Shown here one piece after another: positions 28,515 through 37,269 of a stretch of 64,000 nt of DNA. The first letter of the stretch is position 1. Every line of letters starts with the position of its first letter. Under the pieces are notes generated by a model. The model searched no databases and was not told the DNA's origin. It worked only from the letters and a program-made list of their open reading frames with translations. The position numbers and the translations under genes were made by a program. This DNA comes from Bradyrhizobium arachidis (GTDB lineage Bacteria > Pseudomonadota > Alphaproteobacteria > Rhizobiales > Xanthobacteraceae), in contig NZ_CP077970.1 in the NCBI RefSeq assembly GCF_024758505.1, positions 4,526,001-4,590,000 on the forward strand. The letters are read 5' to 3'.

Positions 28515-31436
28515 TCACCAAGTGTACCGGGCGACCGCCTTGCCGACGACGGTGCGCCGGGTGGAGGAGATCTCGGAATCGACGCTGCCACCGAGCGCGA
28601 AGCCGTTGCGCCAGGCGACTTCGGCAGCACCCGTGAGCAGGGCGGCATCAGGTGCCTGGCTTGCACCGTTCACGACGAAGCCGGACTGCGGCAGCGTCTG
28701 GAAGGTCGCGAATGCGGTGCGCGCGACGTCGAAATTGTGCGCCCAGGCGCCGCGCCCGCGAAGGGTCACTACGGCATCGCCAGAGACGTAGGATCGATCC
28801 GCACGCAGGCCGAGCTCGCTGCGCGAGTCCGTGACGTCCTTGCCGCCATAGGCGAGCGCGAACGTATTCGCGCCGCTGATCGCCTGTTCGCTGAAGCCGG
28901 GCAGGAACAGTGTGGTCGCTTGTCCTGCGACATAGGGCGTCAGCGCGGCCCAGGACAGTTCGTAGCGATGGCCGGCTTCGATGCGGGCCGACAGTGCGTT
29001 GGCGGTGAAGCGGCCCTGGAGCCGGTCGACGCCGCCAATGGTCACCGTACGGTCGGTGGTGACGTCCTGCCAGCCATAGGCCAGCGCACCGGCGATATAG
29101 CTCTGGCCAAAGTTGTGGCGCGCGAAAGCGCCGGCCTGGAACAGTTCGGAGCGGCCGCCGCCGAGGCCGCTGTCGAGGTTGAAGCCGGTGCCCCCGCCGC
29201 CGAGCGCGAAGCCGACGACCGTGTCCGGCCCAATACGATAGTCCGCCCCTGCGGCGACCCCAACGGCATGGCTGTTCGTCGCGTGCGAGCCGACGACGGC
29301 GTTGCCGTCCGCATTCTGCGCACCGCCATAGCCGGCCGCCCACACATTCCACCGTGCAGCGGCACCCGCCGCGCCGAGCGGGGCCTTGCGCTCAATGGAG
29401 GCAAACGCATCGCGCGCTGTGCCTTGACGTCCCGTCATGCCTGCATCGGCATACGACAGGACGCCGCCGCCGGGTCCGGCATTGCCGAGATGGCCGAACG
29501 GATCGAGCAGCGTCGCCACGAAATTGTCCATCGCATCGAAGGAGACCTGCTGGATGCCGGTTGCATGCTCGCCGGACGCCTGCGTGAGCGCGTTGTTGAG
29601 ACTGGCGCCGCTTGCGCCGAGCAGGGCGTTGAAAGCCGCCGGCGGGTTCGCTCCGGCCGTCAGGGCATTGTCGATACCGGCTGCGACGTTGCGCTGGTTG
29701 ATGGTCGCGCCCGAGAGCGACGGCGACAACAGGCCGGGATCGAGCGTGAGCAGCACGCTGGTGCCGTTGTAGGTCAGGTGCGGATTGCGCGCGAGGCCGG
29801 TGCCGCTGAGCAGGACCGTGTCGAACGTGCCGGTCACGCCGCCTGCGCCGGTCATGATGGTATAGGTCGTCGTCGACGACACGCGGCTCAGCAGTTGCAC
29901 CGAAACGGTGCCGGCGATTTGCGCGGTGCCTGTCACTGCCGTGCTGGTCGCGCTCGACCCTGAAACTTGCACGAGATAGGTCGAGGCACTGCTCATGACG
30001 AGGCTGCCCTGGACGTTCAGCGTGCCGGTGCCATTGAAGCCGGGCGCAAGGATGCCGTCAAACATGTGGATGGTGCCGCCGACCGTGCCGTCGCCCGCCA
30101 GCGTGCCTCCGGTCTGCACCACGAAGCCCGTGGCGTTGGTGAGCGAACCGGTCACCGCCAGCGTGCCGCCATTGATGAAAACGTTGCCCGTGAAACCGCT
30201 GCTGTCCGCGGTCAACCGTGTAACGCCGGCGTCCTGGATGATCTCGCCGTTGCCCGCCAGCTGGGGGCCAAAGGCGTAGTTTGACGACGTGTGATTGAAC
30301 CGGATCGCGCCGCTTAGGGTCACCGACGGCGCGAACTGGACCAGGGAAGCATTCAGGATGCCCGGCGCCACCGCTGTCTGCCCTGAGCCAGCTCCGATGT
30401 CGATTTCTCCGAGGGTGGTGCCAGTCCCAACGTTGACGACATTGGAGGTCACCGTCACCGAACCGCCGTTTGCGATTGTTAGATAATTGAGGCCGCCGCT
30501 GCCACTAGCGCCGAGAGTAAGTGCGCCCGTCAGCAGGGACGATCCCGCGCCGCTGACGCTCAGCGAGCCGAAACCGCCGGAGTGAAAGCCGAGAATGGTG
30601 ACGCCGGCCGTCATGGTGGCGCCATTGGTGATCGAAACGCTGCCCTGCGCCTGTCCGCCGATGATCAAGGCGCCCGGCACGTTCCAACTTGAGCCGGTGC
30701 CATCGACGCTGGCCGTTCCGATTCCGATGCCACCGACAATTGCGCCGGCGTTGTTGGTGACCTGGCCGCCATTGGAAATGGTCAGGCTGCCCGTGCCTGA
30801 GGTTCCGACAAGCAGTCCGCCCGACGTCGTGAATGAGGAGCCGGAGCCACTGACCGTCAGGCTGCCGTTTGCGCTGCTCGTGAGATCGCCGAGATAGGCA
30901 TTGACGGCGCTGACGCTGCCGCCCGAGAGAACCTGAAGCGTGCCGCTGCCGGCGCGGCCGATCGAGAGATCGCCGGTGTTCGTCCATGTCGAGCCGGCGC
31001 CGGTGACCGTCACGCTGCCCGTGCTGCCGGCCTGAAAACCGAGCGCCGCAGTGGTGTCGGTCAAGGTGCCGCCATTGCTGATCATGAGCTGACCAGTGCC
31101 TGCGGCACCGATGAAGGTCGACAATGCGTGCGCTGCGCCTCCGCTGATGACAGCCGGGTTGGGCGAGGTCTGGTCGACGGTCACCGTGTCGGTGGCGTTT
31201 GGCACCGCTGCCGGATTCCAGTTGCCGGCGGTGAACCAGTCGGACGAGGCCGCACCCGTCCAGATCGGATTTGCACCCATCGCGGGTTGAATGGAGAGGA
31301 CGGCGGGCAGCGCCGTCGATGCCAGCAGCAGTCGAAGCAAACACGCGAGCGAGCCCCTCATCCGCAGCGGATCGTGCGATCTGGCAATGAAGGGAGAGGA
31401 AGGATGGGCCGGCTGTCGCGCGCATCTTGAGGTCAT
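28515..31436 (-). CDS. Autotransporter with T5SS/PEP-CTERM-type repeats (first)
   Basis: 973 residues. A long N-terminal signal region ends around residue 55 (…IQPAMGA). The passenger has about a dozen imperfect repeats of the GSGTLQVLSGGSVS / STGSVTVTGAGSTWTNTGDL type, the T5SS/PEP-CTERM-associated repeat; then one autotransporter beta-strand repeat (FINGGTLAVTGSLTN). The C-terminal 270 residues form the beta-barrel, ending AVARYTW. A secreted or surface-displayed beta-helix is expected. ATG 31436 has GGAAG upstream; GTG 31451 in frame is also possible. Confidence 0.9.
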   Translation of the reverse strand: MTSRCARQPAHPSSPFIARSHDPLRMRGSLACLLRLLLASTALPAVLSIQPAMGANPIWTGAASSDWFTAGNWNPAAVPNATDTVTVDQTSPNPAVISGGAAHALSTFIGAAGTGQLMISNGGTLTDTTAALGFQAGSTGSVTVTGAGSTWTNTGDLSIGRAGSGTLQVLSGGSVSAVNAYLGDLTSSANGSLTVSGSGSSFTTSGGLLVGTSGTGSLTISNGGQVTNNAGAIVGGIGIGTASVDGTGSSWNVPGALIIGGQAQGSVSITNGATMTAGVTILGFHSGGFGSLSVSGAGSSLLTGALTLGASGSGGLNYLTIANGGSVTVTSNVVNVGTGTTLGEIDIGAGSGQTAVAPGILNASLVQFAPSVTLSGAIRFNHTSSNYAFGPQLAGNGEIIQDAGVTRLTADSSGFTGNVFINGGTLAVTGSLTNATGFVVQTGGTLAGDGTVGGTIHMFDGILAPGFNGTGTLNVQGSLVMSSASTYLVQVSGSSATSTAVTGTAQIAGTVSVQLLSRVSSTTTYTIMTGAGGVTGTFDTVLLSGTGLARNPHLTYNGTSVLLTLDPGLLSPSLSGATINQRNVAAGIDNALTAGANPPAAFNALLGASGASLNNALTQASGEHATGIQQVSFDAMDNFVATLLDPFGHLGNAGPGGGVLSYADAGMTGRQGTARDAFASIERKAPLGAAGAAARWNVWAAGYGGAQNADGNAVVGSHATNSHAVGVAAGADYRIGPDTVVGFALGGGGTGFNLDSGLGGGRSELFQAGAFARHNFGQSYIAGALAYGWQDVTTDRTVTIGGVDRLQGRFTANALSARIEAGHRYELSWAALTPYVAGQATTLFLPGFSEQAISGANTFALAYGGKDVTDSRSELGLRADRSYVSGDAVVTLRGRGAWAHNFDVARTAFATFQTLPQSGFVVNGASQAPDAALLTGAAEVAWRNGFALGGSVDSEISSTRRTVVGKAVARYTW

Positions 31437-31484
31437 CTGCACTTCCGTCACTCAATTCCTGCAGGCGCGGTCGAAGCCTGCTTC

Positions 31485-31548
31485 ATGTCTGTTTGGCGGA
31501 AGGAGAAATGAGTTCTCACGAAATCGGAAATGACGACAAATGAAATCG
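31485..31548 (-). promoter_or_regulatory. Recurrent leader element, copy b (first autotransporter)
   Basis: Contains TTTGGCGGAAGGAG and then AAATCGGAAATGACGACAAA. It lies about 50-110 bases upstream of the autotransporter start. The match to the other copies is shorter: the GGAAGTGAAACAGGAAAT part is only partly kept. Confidence 0.5.
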
Positions 31549-31875
31549 GCGGCCACCGCTGGGACGCTGAAGAGTACGACCGCTGCTGCGGCGTCAAACC
31601 ATCCATGCCTCATATCGAGTCGATCTCCCAAAACCGTTTACCTGCCGCAAATTGATAGCGGCCCGCCTCAGCAAGCGCTTTGACTGGCCGGAACTGATGT
31701 TCCACGGCAAGCAAGCGGACGTCGTGTGCGTGGCAACTGTTGCAATAGGGTCACACGAAAATGCCCAGCGGAGATTTTCGTCCAGCGGAGATTTTCGTTT
31801 CGACGCCTTCTACGCTGACCCGGGCTGCCGGTTCGGCGCAGAAGCTGCGCCTTCCAACAAACTGAAGCCGTCGGA
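31549..31875. repeat. Gene-free stretch with a 17-bp direct repeat
   Basis: No convincing gene. Positions 31766-31782 and 31783-31799 are near-identical 17-base copies (CAGCGGAGATTTTCGTC then CAGCGGAGATTTTCGTT). Part of the flanking sequence resembles a mobile-element end, but I cannot identify one. An in-frame run on the plus strand through here has no recognisable product. Confidence 0.45.
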
Positions 31876-32916
31876 CTATTCGCCGCGCCGTCTTTTCGCG
31901 TCTTTGCGGATGTCCGACGGTGTCGCGGCGTAGCGCCGGCGGAAGCAGCGATTAAAGTAAGATTGGTCGCTGAAGCCGGCCTCGAACGCGATTTCGCCCA
32001 CCGGACGATCAAAATGGCGTCGATCTGTCAGCAATTGGTGTGCTAGTGCCAGCCGCTGTGCGAGCACGAATTCGGAAAAACTCGAGCCATCGGTTTCAAG
32101 CAGGCTGCGTACGTAGCGAGGCGAAATCCCTTGGCGCGCCGCGACAAGCTCCGCCGAAAGATCGCGTTGCACGAGATTGCGGGCGATGTCTGCTTTGATC
32201 GCGTGCAGCCTTGCGGCACGAACGCCGCGCTCGCGAGCAAGAGCAACAGCGTCGGGCGTCCCTCCCGCAGCGACGATGACAAGATCGGTCAAGTGCGTGG
32301 CGACGCTCTGCGCCAACTGTTCGGTCGACAAGGCCGACGCGTCCTGCAGCACGGCCAAATAGCCGGACAATAGTTGTATTGCGTCGGTGGGCTCTATCAA
32401 GGGTCGGGCAAGTGCAGCGTCGAGATCGGCAATATGGGGCCTTATACGCTCGCGCGACACTGCAAGCGTCAGGAATTGGCCGCCATTCCGGATCGTGCAA
32501 ACGCTCGGGTCAATGCCGGAGACCAGAACCGCGCTACCAGCAGCAATAGTGACCTCGCGTCCGAACTGCGCAATTGTGCCAACCCCTCCTGTCACGATGG
32601 AGAACAAGAAATTGTCGGGTGCTCCGGCGGCGATTTTGCGAGTCATCCGGTAACTCGCATCGGATCGTGAACCACAAGCGACGCCAAGACCCGGCAGTCG
32701 GCGAAGCGTCACGTCTGCATGAAACGGCGCGTCATTGAGCGGTTCGATCTCAAAACGGGCGACGGTATGGCCGTAAACCTCGCGCCACATTGCCAGCCGC
32801 TTTTCGACCGGGAATGCGTCCGTGGTCACATGCACGGGAGCGAATGGTGAGGCCGAAGCCTGAGAAGTCAGGTATGGAGCCGAGGAATTCGTTCGACGGG
32901 AAGGACTGTCGGGCAT
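31876..32916 (-). CDS. AraC-family regulator upstream of the first autotransporter
   Basis: 346 residues. C-terminal AraC/XylS domain with two helix-turn-helix units: RDLSAELVAARQGISPRYVRSL and VGEIAFEAGFSDQSYFNRCFRR. The N-terminal domain (about residues 35-230) resembles the AraC-binding-like sensor group (the 'cupin 2' type). It lies immediately upstream (on the minus strand) of the first autotransporter, with leader copy b between them. It may activate the autotransporter, by position. Protein sequence is unlike the two AraC proteins at 37-39 kb. Confidence 0.85.
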   Translation of the reverse strand: MPDSPSRRTNSSAPYLTSQASASPFAPVHVTTDAFPVEKRLAMWREVYGHTVARFEIEPLNDAPFHADVTLRRLPGLGVACGSRSDASYRMTRKIAAGAPDNFLFSIVTGGVGTIAQFGREVTIAAGSAVLVSGIDPSVCTIRNGGQFLTLAVSRERIRPHIADLDAALARPLIEPTDAIQLLSGYLAVLQDASALSTEQLAQSVATHLTDLVIVAAGGTPDAVALARERGVRAARLHAIKADIARNLVQRDLSAELVAARQGISPRYVRSLLETDGSSFSEFVLAQRLALAHQLLTDRRHFDRPVGEIAFEAGFSDQSYFNRCFRRRYAATPSDIRKDAKRRRGE

Positions 32917-33112
32917 CGATATGTTGTGCCGATCGGGCTAAAAGCGGTTCAAAACTGCCGGCGATTTCCGCTCTCTAACCCCCTTCCTGTCGTCTGGTCT
33001 AGACGTGATCCGGTGGCAGATCTCTCTTGGACCTCGATTTGGGCAGGAAATCCTCGCTGCCGTGTCTGTTCGAGCCTTGCATTCGGGCGGAATCGCCCGG
33101 GTGGCACGCGAG

Positions 33113-36100
33113 TCACCACTGGTACCGGACGACTCCCTTGCCGGCATAGGACCGGGTCACCTCGGAAAACTCGCCCTCGAAAGTTGCGGCGGCCGACCAA
33201 CCATTCAGCCACTTCTTCTCAGCCGATGCCGTGACCAGCGCCGCGTCTGCGGCCTGTGCCGCCCCGTTCACGACGAAGCTTGCACCGGGAAGGGCCTGGA
33301 ATGTTGCCGCCACAGAGCGGTCCGGATTGAAGTCGTGCGCCCAGGCGAAGCGGCCGCGCAATGTGAGGACACCGTCCTGGGCGACAAACGACTTGTCCGT
33401 GCGCACGCCAAGCTCGGCACGGGCATCCGTGACGCTCTTCGCCGAATAGGTGAGGGCGGAGGTGCCGGTTCCGGCCAGGACAGTTTCGGCATAGCCGGGC
33501 AGGTCGAACATCGTGACCTGAGCCGCTGCATAGGGCGTGATACCGATGCCATCCGTCCATGGGGCGATCACGCGATAGCCACCTTCAATGCGCCCCGAAT
33601 AGGCATTGGCTTTGAAGTTGGCGTGCAGGCGGTCCACGCCTGCGATGGTCACGGTGCGATCGGTGGTGACGTCCTGCCAGCCATAGGCGAGCGCTGCGGA
33701 GACGTAGGCCGGTCCGTTGTTGTGACGCAGATAGGCGCCGGCCTGGAATAGATCCGAGCGACCATTGCCCGAGCCGGTCACGGCAAAGTTCGTTCCGCCG
33801 CCGGCGAGCGCGAAGCCGGCGAGGGTATTCGGCGAGAACAGATAATCAGCGCCGACCGCGCCGCCGAAGATCCGGCTGGTGCTGTCGTTGGAGCCTATGC
33901 CGGCTCGGCCGTCCGTCGACTGCACACCGCCGAACGCCGAGGCCCAGGTGCTCCAGCGCTGCTCGAACAGGGCGCGCGAAGTCGGATTCAGGGCCATGGT
34001 AAAGGCATCGGTGGTCCGCCGCTTTGCCGCTTCGCCTGTCTCTTCGGCAAATCCGGTGGGTCCTGGCGTGACCGTGGTGCCGCCACCGCGCGTGACCGGA
34101 TCGGTCAGCAGGCCGAGGAACAAGCCCATCGCATTGAATGTGCTTTGCTGAGAGCCTGTGGCGACCTCGCCGGACAGTTGCGTCAGTCCGGCCGGCGTCA
34201 ACGCACCGAATGCGACCGGCACGCTGCCGCCCGCGTTGAAGAAGTTGGTGATTGCGCTCGCGACGTTCTGCTGGTTGACGTTCAGTCCCGACGAGGAGGG
34301 CAGCGCGAAGTTCAGGGTCAGATCGAGATAGGCGTTGGTCGCGTCATAGCCGAGGCTGCTGGAAAAGCCTGACGGCAGGTTCGTATTGACCAATGTCGCG
34401 AAGCTGCCGCTGACGCCGTTCGTGGCGTGGACGATGGTGTACTGCTTCGTGACGTAGGAGCCTTGCCCGAAAACCGCATTCACGGTGGCGCCACCGAGAG
34501 TCGCGGTGCCTGTGACATCGGTGCGACTTGCACTCGTGGGCGAGACCTGGACGAGATAAGTCGCGGCCGCCGTGAGCGTGAGATTGCCCTGCACGGTCAG
34601 CGTGCCGATCGAATTGCCCGGCGCCAGCGTGCCGCTGGTGACCGTCGTATCTCCGACGGTGCCGGCACCGCCCAGCGTACCGCCGTTGACCGTCATCGTG
34701 CCGCCCAGCGTTCCGTTCACCAGCAGCGTGCCGCCCGTCACGTTGGTCGTTCCGGTGAAGCCGGACGAATTGCCCGTCAGGTTGGTCACGCCGCCGGCTT
34801 GCTGGATGACACCGCTGCCGCTGATCGCGGGGCTGAAGACGTAGTTCGTGCTCGTGTGGTTGAGGTCGATCTCCGCGGTCCCAGCTCCCATGGTGATCGA
34901 CGCCGCATTGATCGTCCCGGGCGCCAGCCCGGGGAGACCCGCGGTGTTGCCGACGACGAACGTACCGGAAGAGCCGGAGTCCCGGGCCAGGGTGATGTTG
35001 CCCGAACCACCGTTGACTGTGACCGTGCTGCCCGACGAGACTGCAAGAAGGCCAGAGCCGCTCGCGCCGACGATCAAGCTTTGAGTGGCCAACGTGGACC
35101 CCGCGGCGAGGGCTACCGTCCCGGTGGAGCCGGCCAGGGAGCCGACGACCGTTCCGAAGGATGAGCCGACTGTAACGCTCGCGCCGCTGCCGTAGATGAC
35201 CATGATGCCATTGCCGCCATCGCCGACAATGAGACCATTATTGATCTGGGCGCTCGATCCGGATCCGCCGACAAGAAGGCTGTTGGGAGCTGAATTACCC
35301 GCCTGAACACCGATGGCAATCGAGTCGCTGGTCAAGGCGCCTCCGCTGAGCACCCTGACGGCGCCTTGACCGAAGTAGCCGATATTCAAGGTACCGGTGT
35401 TGACCCATGTCGAACCAGCGTCGCTGATCTGAATAACACCCGAAGAGCCGGAGCCATCTCCGACGTATCCCGTCAAGCTTTGAACGTGAGCGCCATTGAG
35501 AAGCGAAAGATTTCCTGCGCCCGCTACGCCAATCCTGACGACATTGCTCCCCAGAAACGATCCAGCGCCATCTACGCTAACGGCGCCGTTGCTGCCATTT
35601 TGGTCGCCGACGAGAATGGCGTTCGTCGCGGTGACAACGCCTCCGGATTGGATGACCAGCGACCCCTGGCCTGAATATCCGACGTAGAGACTCAAGCCGT
35701 TGGTCCAATGTCCGGTGGTGTCGACGGTCACTGTACCGCTAGCTCCGGCGCTAGAGCCAAGAATCCCGTTGGCGCTTGTGACGGTGGAGTGCCCACCAAT
35801 GATCAAGCTGCCGTTGCCGCCGTAACCGACCTCGAGATTGCCGCTATTGGCCCAGGTGCTGCCTGTATCGACGACGACGGTGCCAACGCTTCCAGCCTGT
35901 CGACCGATTGTGCCGCTTAGGGAACCGACTGCCCCCCCATTCGTGACAGACAGATAACCGGTCCCTTGGCCGCCGATACTGAGATTGTCCAGGGTCCAAA
36001 GCCCGGAAACGTTGACGGTTCCGGTGGAGCCGATCGTCGTGCCGATCCATCCATCGCCCGAAGAGCTCAATACAGCAGAGCTGCCGCTGATCTGCAACTG

Positions 36101-36406
36101 GCCTCCGGCACTTGTGGCGCCAATGTCGATGTCTGCCGAAAATGCGCCTACGCTGGTGATCTGTGCAGGCTTCGACGAACCGGCATCGATGATCACCGGA
36201 TCCGATGACGTTGGCACCGAACCCAAGCTCCAGTTGAAGAGGTTGAACCAACTGGCATTGACAGCTCCGGTCCAGTTGTCGTCGGCGCGTGCGCGCGAAG
36301 CATCCACCAATGTGGTTGTTCCCAGGAGGGCGGCTACAAAATATCGAGCCGCGGGAAGAGATGTGCGTCGACGTTGGTTGCGCCGGTCTGCGTCCGAAAA
36401 TTTCAT
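33113..36406 (-). CDS. Autotransporter with T5SS/PEP-CTERM-type repeats (second)
   Basis: 1097 residues. The signal peptide ends near residue 40 (…DASRARA). The passenger has many imperfect repeats (GSTGTVNVSG..., GYLSVTNGGAVGSLSGTIGR), then beta-strand repeats with TNVTGGTLLVNGTLGG. The C-terminal ~275 residues are a barrel ending VVRYQW. Its barrel and passenger resemble those of the first autotransporter, with matching blocks such as GGAVGADYLFSPNTLAGFAL. ATG 36406 follows GGAAGGGGCGTG. A stem-loop (CGGGCG-GAAT-CGCCCG) lies at 33084-33099, past the stop. Confidence 0.9.
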   Translation of the reverse strand: MKFSDADRRNQRRRTSLPAARYFVAALLGTTTLVDASRARADDNWTGAVNASWFNLFNWSLGSVPTSSDPVIIDAGSSKPAQITSVGAFSADIDIGATSAGGQLQISGSSAVLSSSGDGWIGTTIGSTGTVNVSGLWTLDNLSIGGQGTGYLSVTNGGAVGSLSGTIGRQAGSVGTVVVDTGSTWANSGNLEVGYGGNGSLIIGGHSTVTSANGILGSSAGASGTVTVDTTGHWTNGLSLYVGYSGQGSLVIQSGGVVTATNAILVGDQNGSNGAVSVDGAGSFLGSNVVRIGVAGAGNLSLLNGAHVQSLTGYVGDGSGSSGVIQISDAGSTWVNTGTLNIGYFGQGAVRVLSGGALTSDSIAIGVQAGNSAPNSLLVGGSGSSAQINNGLIVGDGGNGIMVIYGSGASVTVGSSFGTVVGSLAGSTGTVALAAGSTLATQSLIVGASGSGLLAVSSGSTVTVNGGSGNITLARDSGSSGTFVVGNTAGLPGLAPGTINAASITMGAGTAEIDLNHTSTNYVFSPAISGSGVIQQAGGVTNLTGNSSGFTGTTNVTGGTLLVNGTLGGTMTVNGGTLGGAGTVGDTTVTSGTLAPGNSIGTLTVQGNLTLTAAATYLVQVSPTSASRTDVTGTATLGGATVNAVFGQGSYVTKQYTIVHATNGVSGSFATLVNTNLPSGFSSSLGYDATNAYLDLTLNFALPSSSGLNVNQQNVASAITNFFNAGGSVPVAFGALTPAGLTQLSGEVATGSQQSTFNAMGLFLGLLTDPVTRGGGTTVTPGPTGFAEETGEAAKRRTTDAFTMALNPTSRALFEQRWSTWASAFGGVQSTDGRAGIGSNDSTSRIFGGAVGADYLFSPNTLAGFALAGGGTNFAVTGSGNGRSDLFQAGAYLRHNNGPAYVSAALAYGWQDVTTDRTVTIAGVDRLHANFKANAYSGRIEGGYRVIAPWTDGIGITPYAAAQVTMFDLPGYAETVLAGTGTSALTYSAKSVTDARAELGVRTDKSFVAQDGVLTLRGRFAWAHDFNPDRSVAATFQALPGASFVVNGAAQAADAALVTASAEKKWLNGWSAAATFEGEFSEVTRSYAGKGVVRYQW

Positions 36407-36484
36407 CACGCCCCTTCCAAAAGGCTCTCTCATCATTGGAGGCGGTGCGGATTGCGCTCGCGCGAGCCCGCAGCCTGTCTCATC

Positions 36485-36610
36485 CTTGTTTGGCGGAGAC
36501 TGCGCGGAAAGGACAGGTCGCGTAACGACTTGCCGCGAAATCGGAAATGACGGGAAGTGAAACAGGAAATTGGAGGAAGAAGAGAGCGCCTGATTTCTCA
36601 CCGAAGAGGA
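36485..36610 (-). promoter_or_regulatory. Recurrent leader element, copy c (second autotransporter)
   Basis: Contains TTTGGCGGAGAC, GCGAAATCGGAAATGACGGG and AAGTGAAACAGGAAATTGG, then gaagagagcg. It sits about 80-200 bases upstream of the second autotransporter start. It matches copy d block for block. Confidence 0.6.
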
Positions 36611-36733
36611 GAGAGAAGAATCACGTCCGCATTTCCTGCGAATATCGGCTCCTCCGCGCGTGGCGCTCCAGCACGACTTCGTGGCGCTTCAGGCATCACC
36701 CTTCGTCGGGCCGCGGCGAGGTTCCCCAGCCCG

Positions 36734-36783
36734 TCACGTCATGCGCCTGATCCAGTGCGCCCACTCCGCAAGGCTCTTGTCCG
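36734..36783 (-). pseudogene. AraC C-terminal fragment
   Basis: On the minus strand this reads KSLAEWAHWIRRMT then stop, the same ending as the intact AraC at 37270-38382 (NLAEWAHWIRRMT). Identity continues past the stop into the 3' flank (36690-36733 versus 37226-37269). Everything upstream of these residues has been replaced by an autotransporter fragment. Confidence 0.75.
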
Positions 36784-36945
36784 AGGTTGACGACCAGCAG
36801 CGTGCCGCCCGTGACGCTGGTCGTGCCGGAAAGGCCCGAGGAATTGATTGAAATCGATCTCTGCGGCACCGCACCCAGGGTGATGGAAGCCGCAGAGATC
36901 GTTCCAGGCGCCGACGCGGGGCTGGCTACGTCGTTGCCGATGAAA
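36784..36945 (-). pseudogene. Decayed autotransporter passenger fragment
   Basis: Translated on the minus strand, APGTISAASITLGA and then SSGLSGTTSVTGGTLLV match the second autotransporter's APGTINAASITMGA and NSSGFTGTTNVTGGTLLV. The part between them is mostly deleted and the frame shifts around the AEID segment. Both ends of the gene are gone. It is joined to the AraC tail and preceded by leader copy d. Confidence 0.75.
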
Positions 36946-37014
36946 GCTTCAGATCATAAAAAATGGCGAGATGGCCGGCTCGCCCCGATCCGATTCCAAT
37001 GCCGGTCTCATGGT

Positions 37015-37130
37015 TTTGGCGGAGGCAGCGCAGAAAGAACAGATCGAGCGACGAGCTGTCGCGAAAATCGGAAATGACAGGAAGTGAAACAGGAAATCGC
37101 GGGAAAAAGAGAGCGGGCCCATTCACCGAA
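37015..37130 (-). promoter_or_regulatory. Recurrent leader element, copy d (orphan)
   Basis: Contains GACGAGCTGTCGCG, AAATCGGAAATGACAGGAAG at 37066-37085, then TGAAACAGGAAATCGCGGG. Similarity to copy a continues to about 36990 (GATCCGATTC...). It has no intact gene; the downstream target is the autotransporter scar at 36784-36945. Confidence 0.6.
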
Positions 37131-37269
37131 CGTCGGCGGAGAATCATGCGCGGCATGACCGCCGCAGAAATCAGTTATTCAACGTATGGTGCTGCAAACA
37201 TGATCACGTCGGTTTATGTCGCCTCAAGCGTCATGCTTCGTTGCTCAGTTGCAAAGTTCGAGCGCCCGC

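Noticed and set aside
28488..29963. Long plus-strand frame opposite the first autotransporter
   Set aside because: Antisense artefact of the repetitive, GC-rich passenger/barrel gene.
31652..31933. Plus-strand frame in the stretch before the AraC gene
   Set aside because: Contains the 17-base direct repeat, no product recognised, overlaps the AraC 3' end.
28515..36406. Direct repeats inside the two autotransporter genes
   Set aside because: They reflect protein repeats of the passenger beta-helix, not a separate DNA element.
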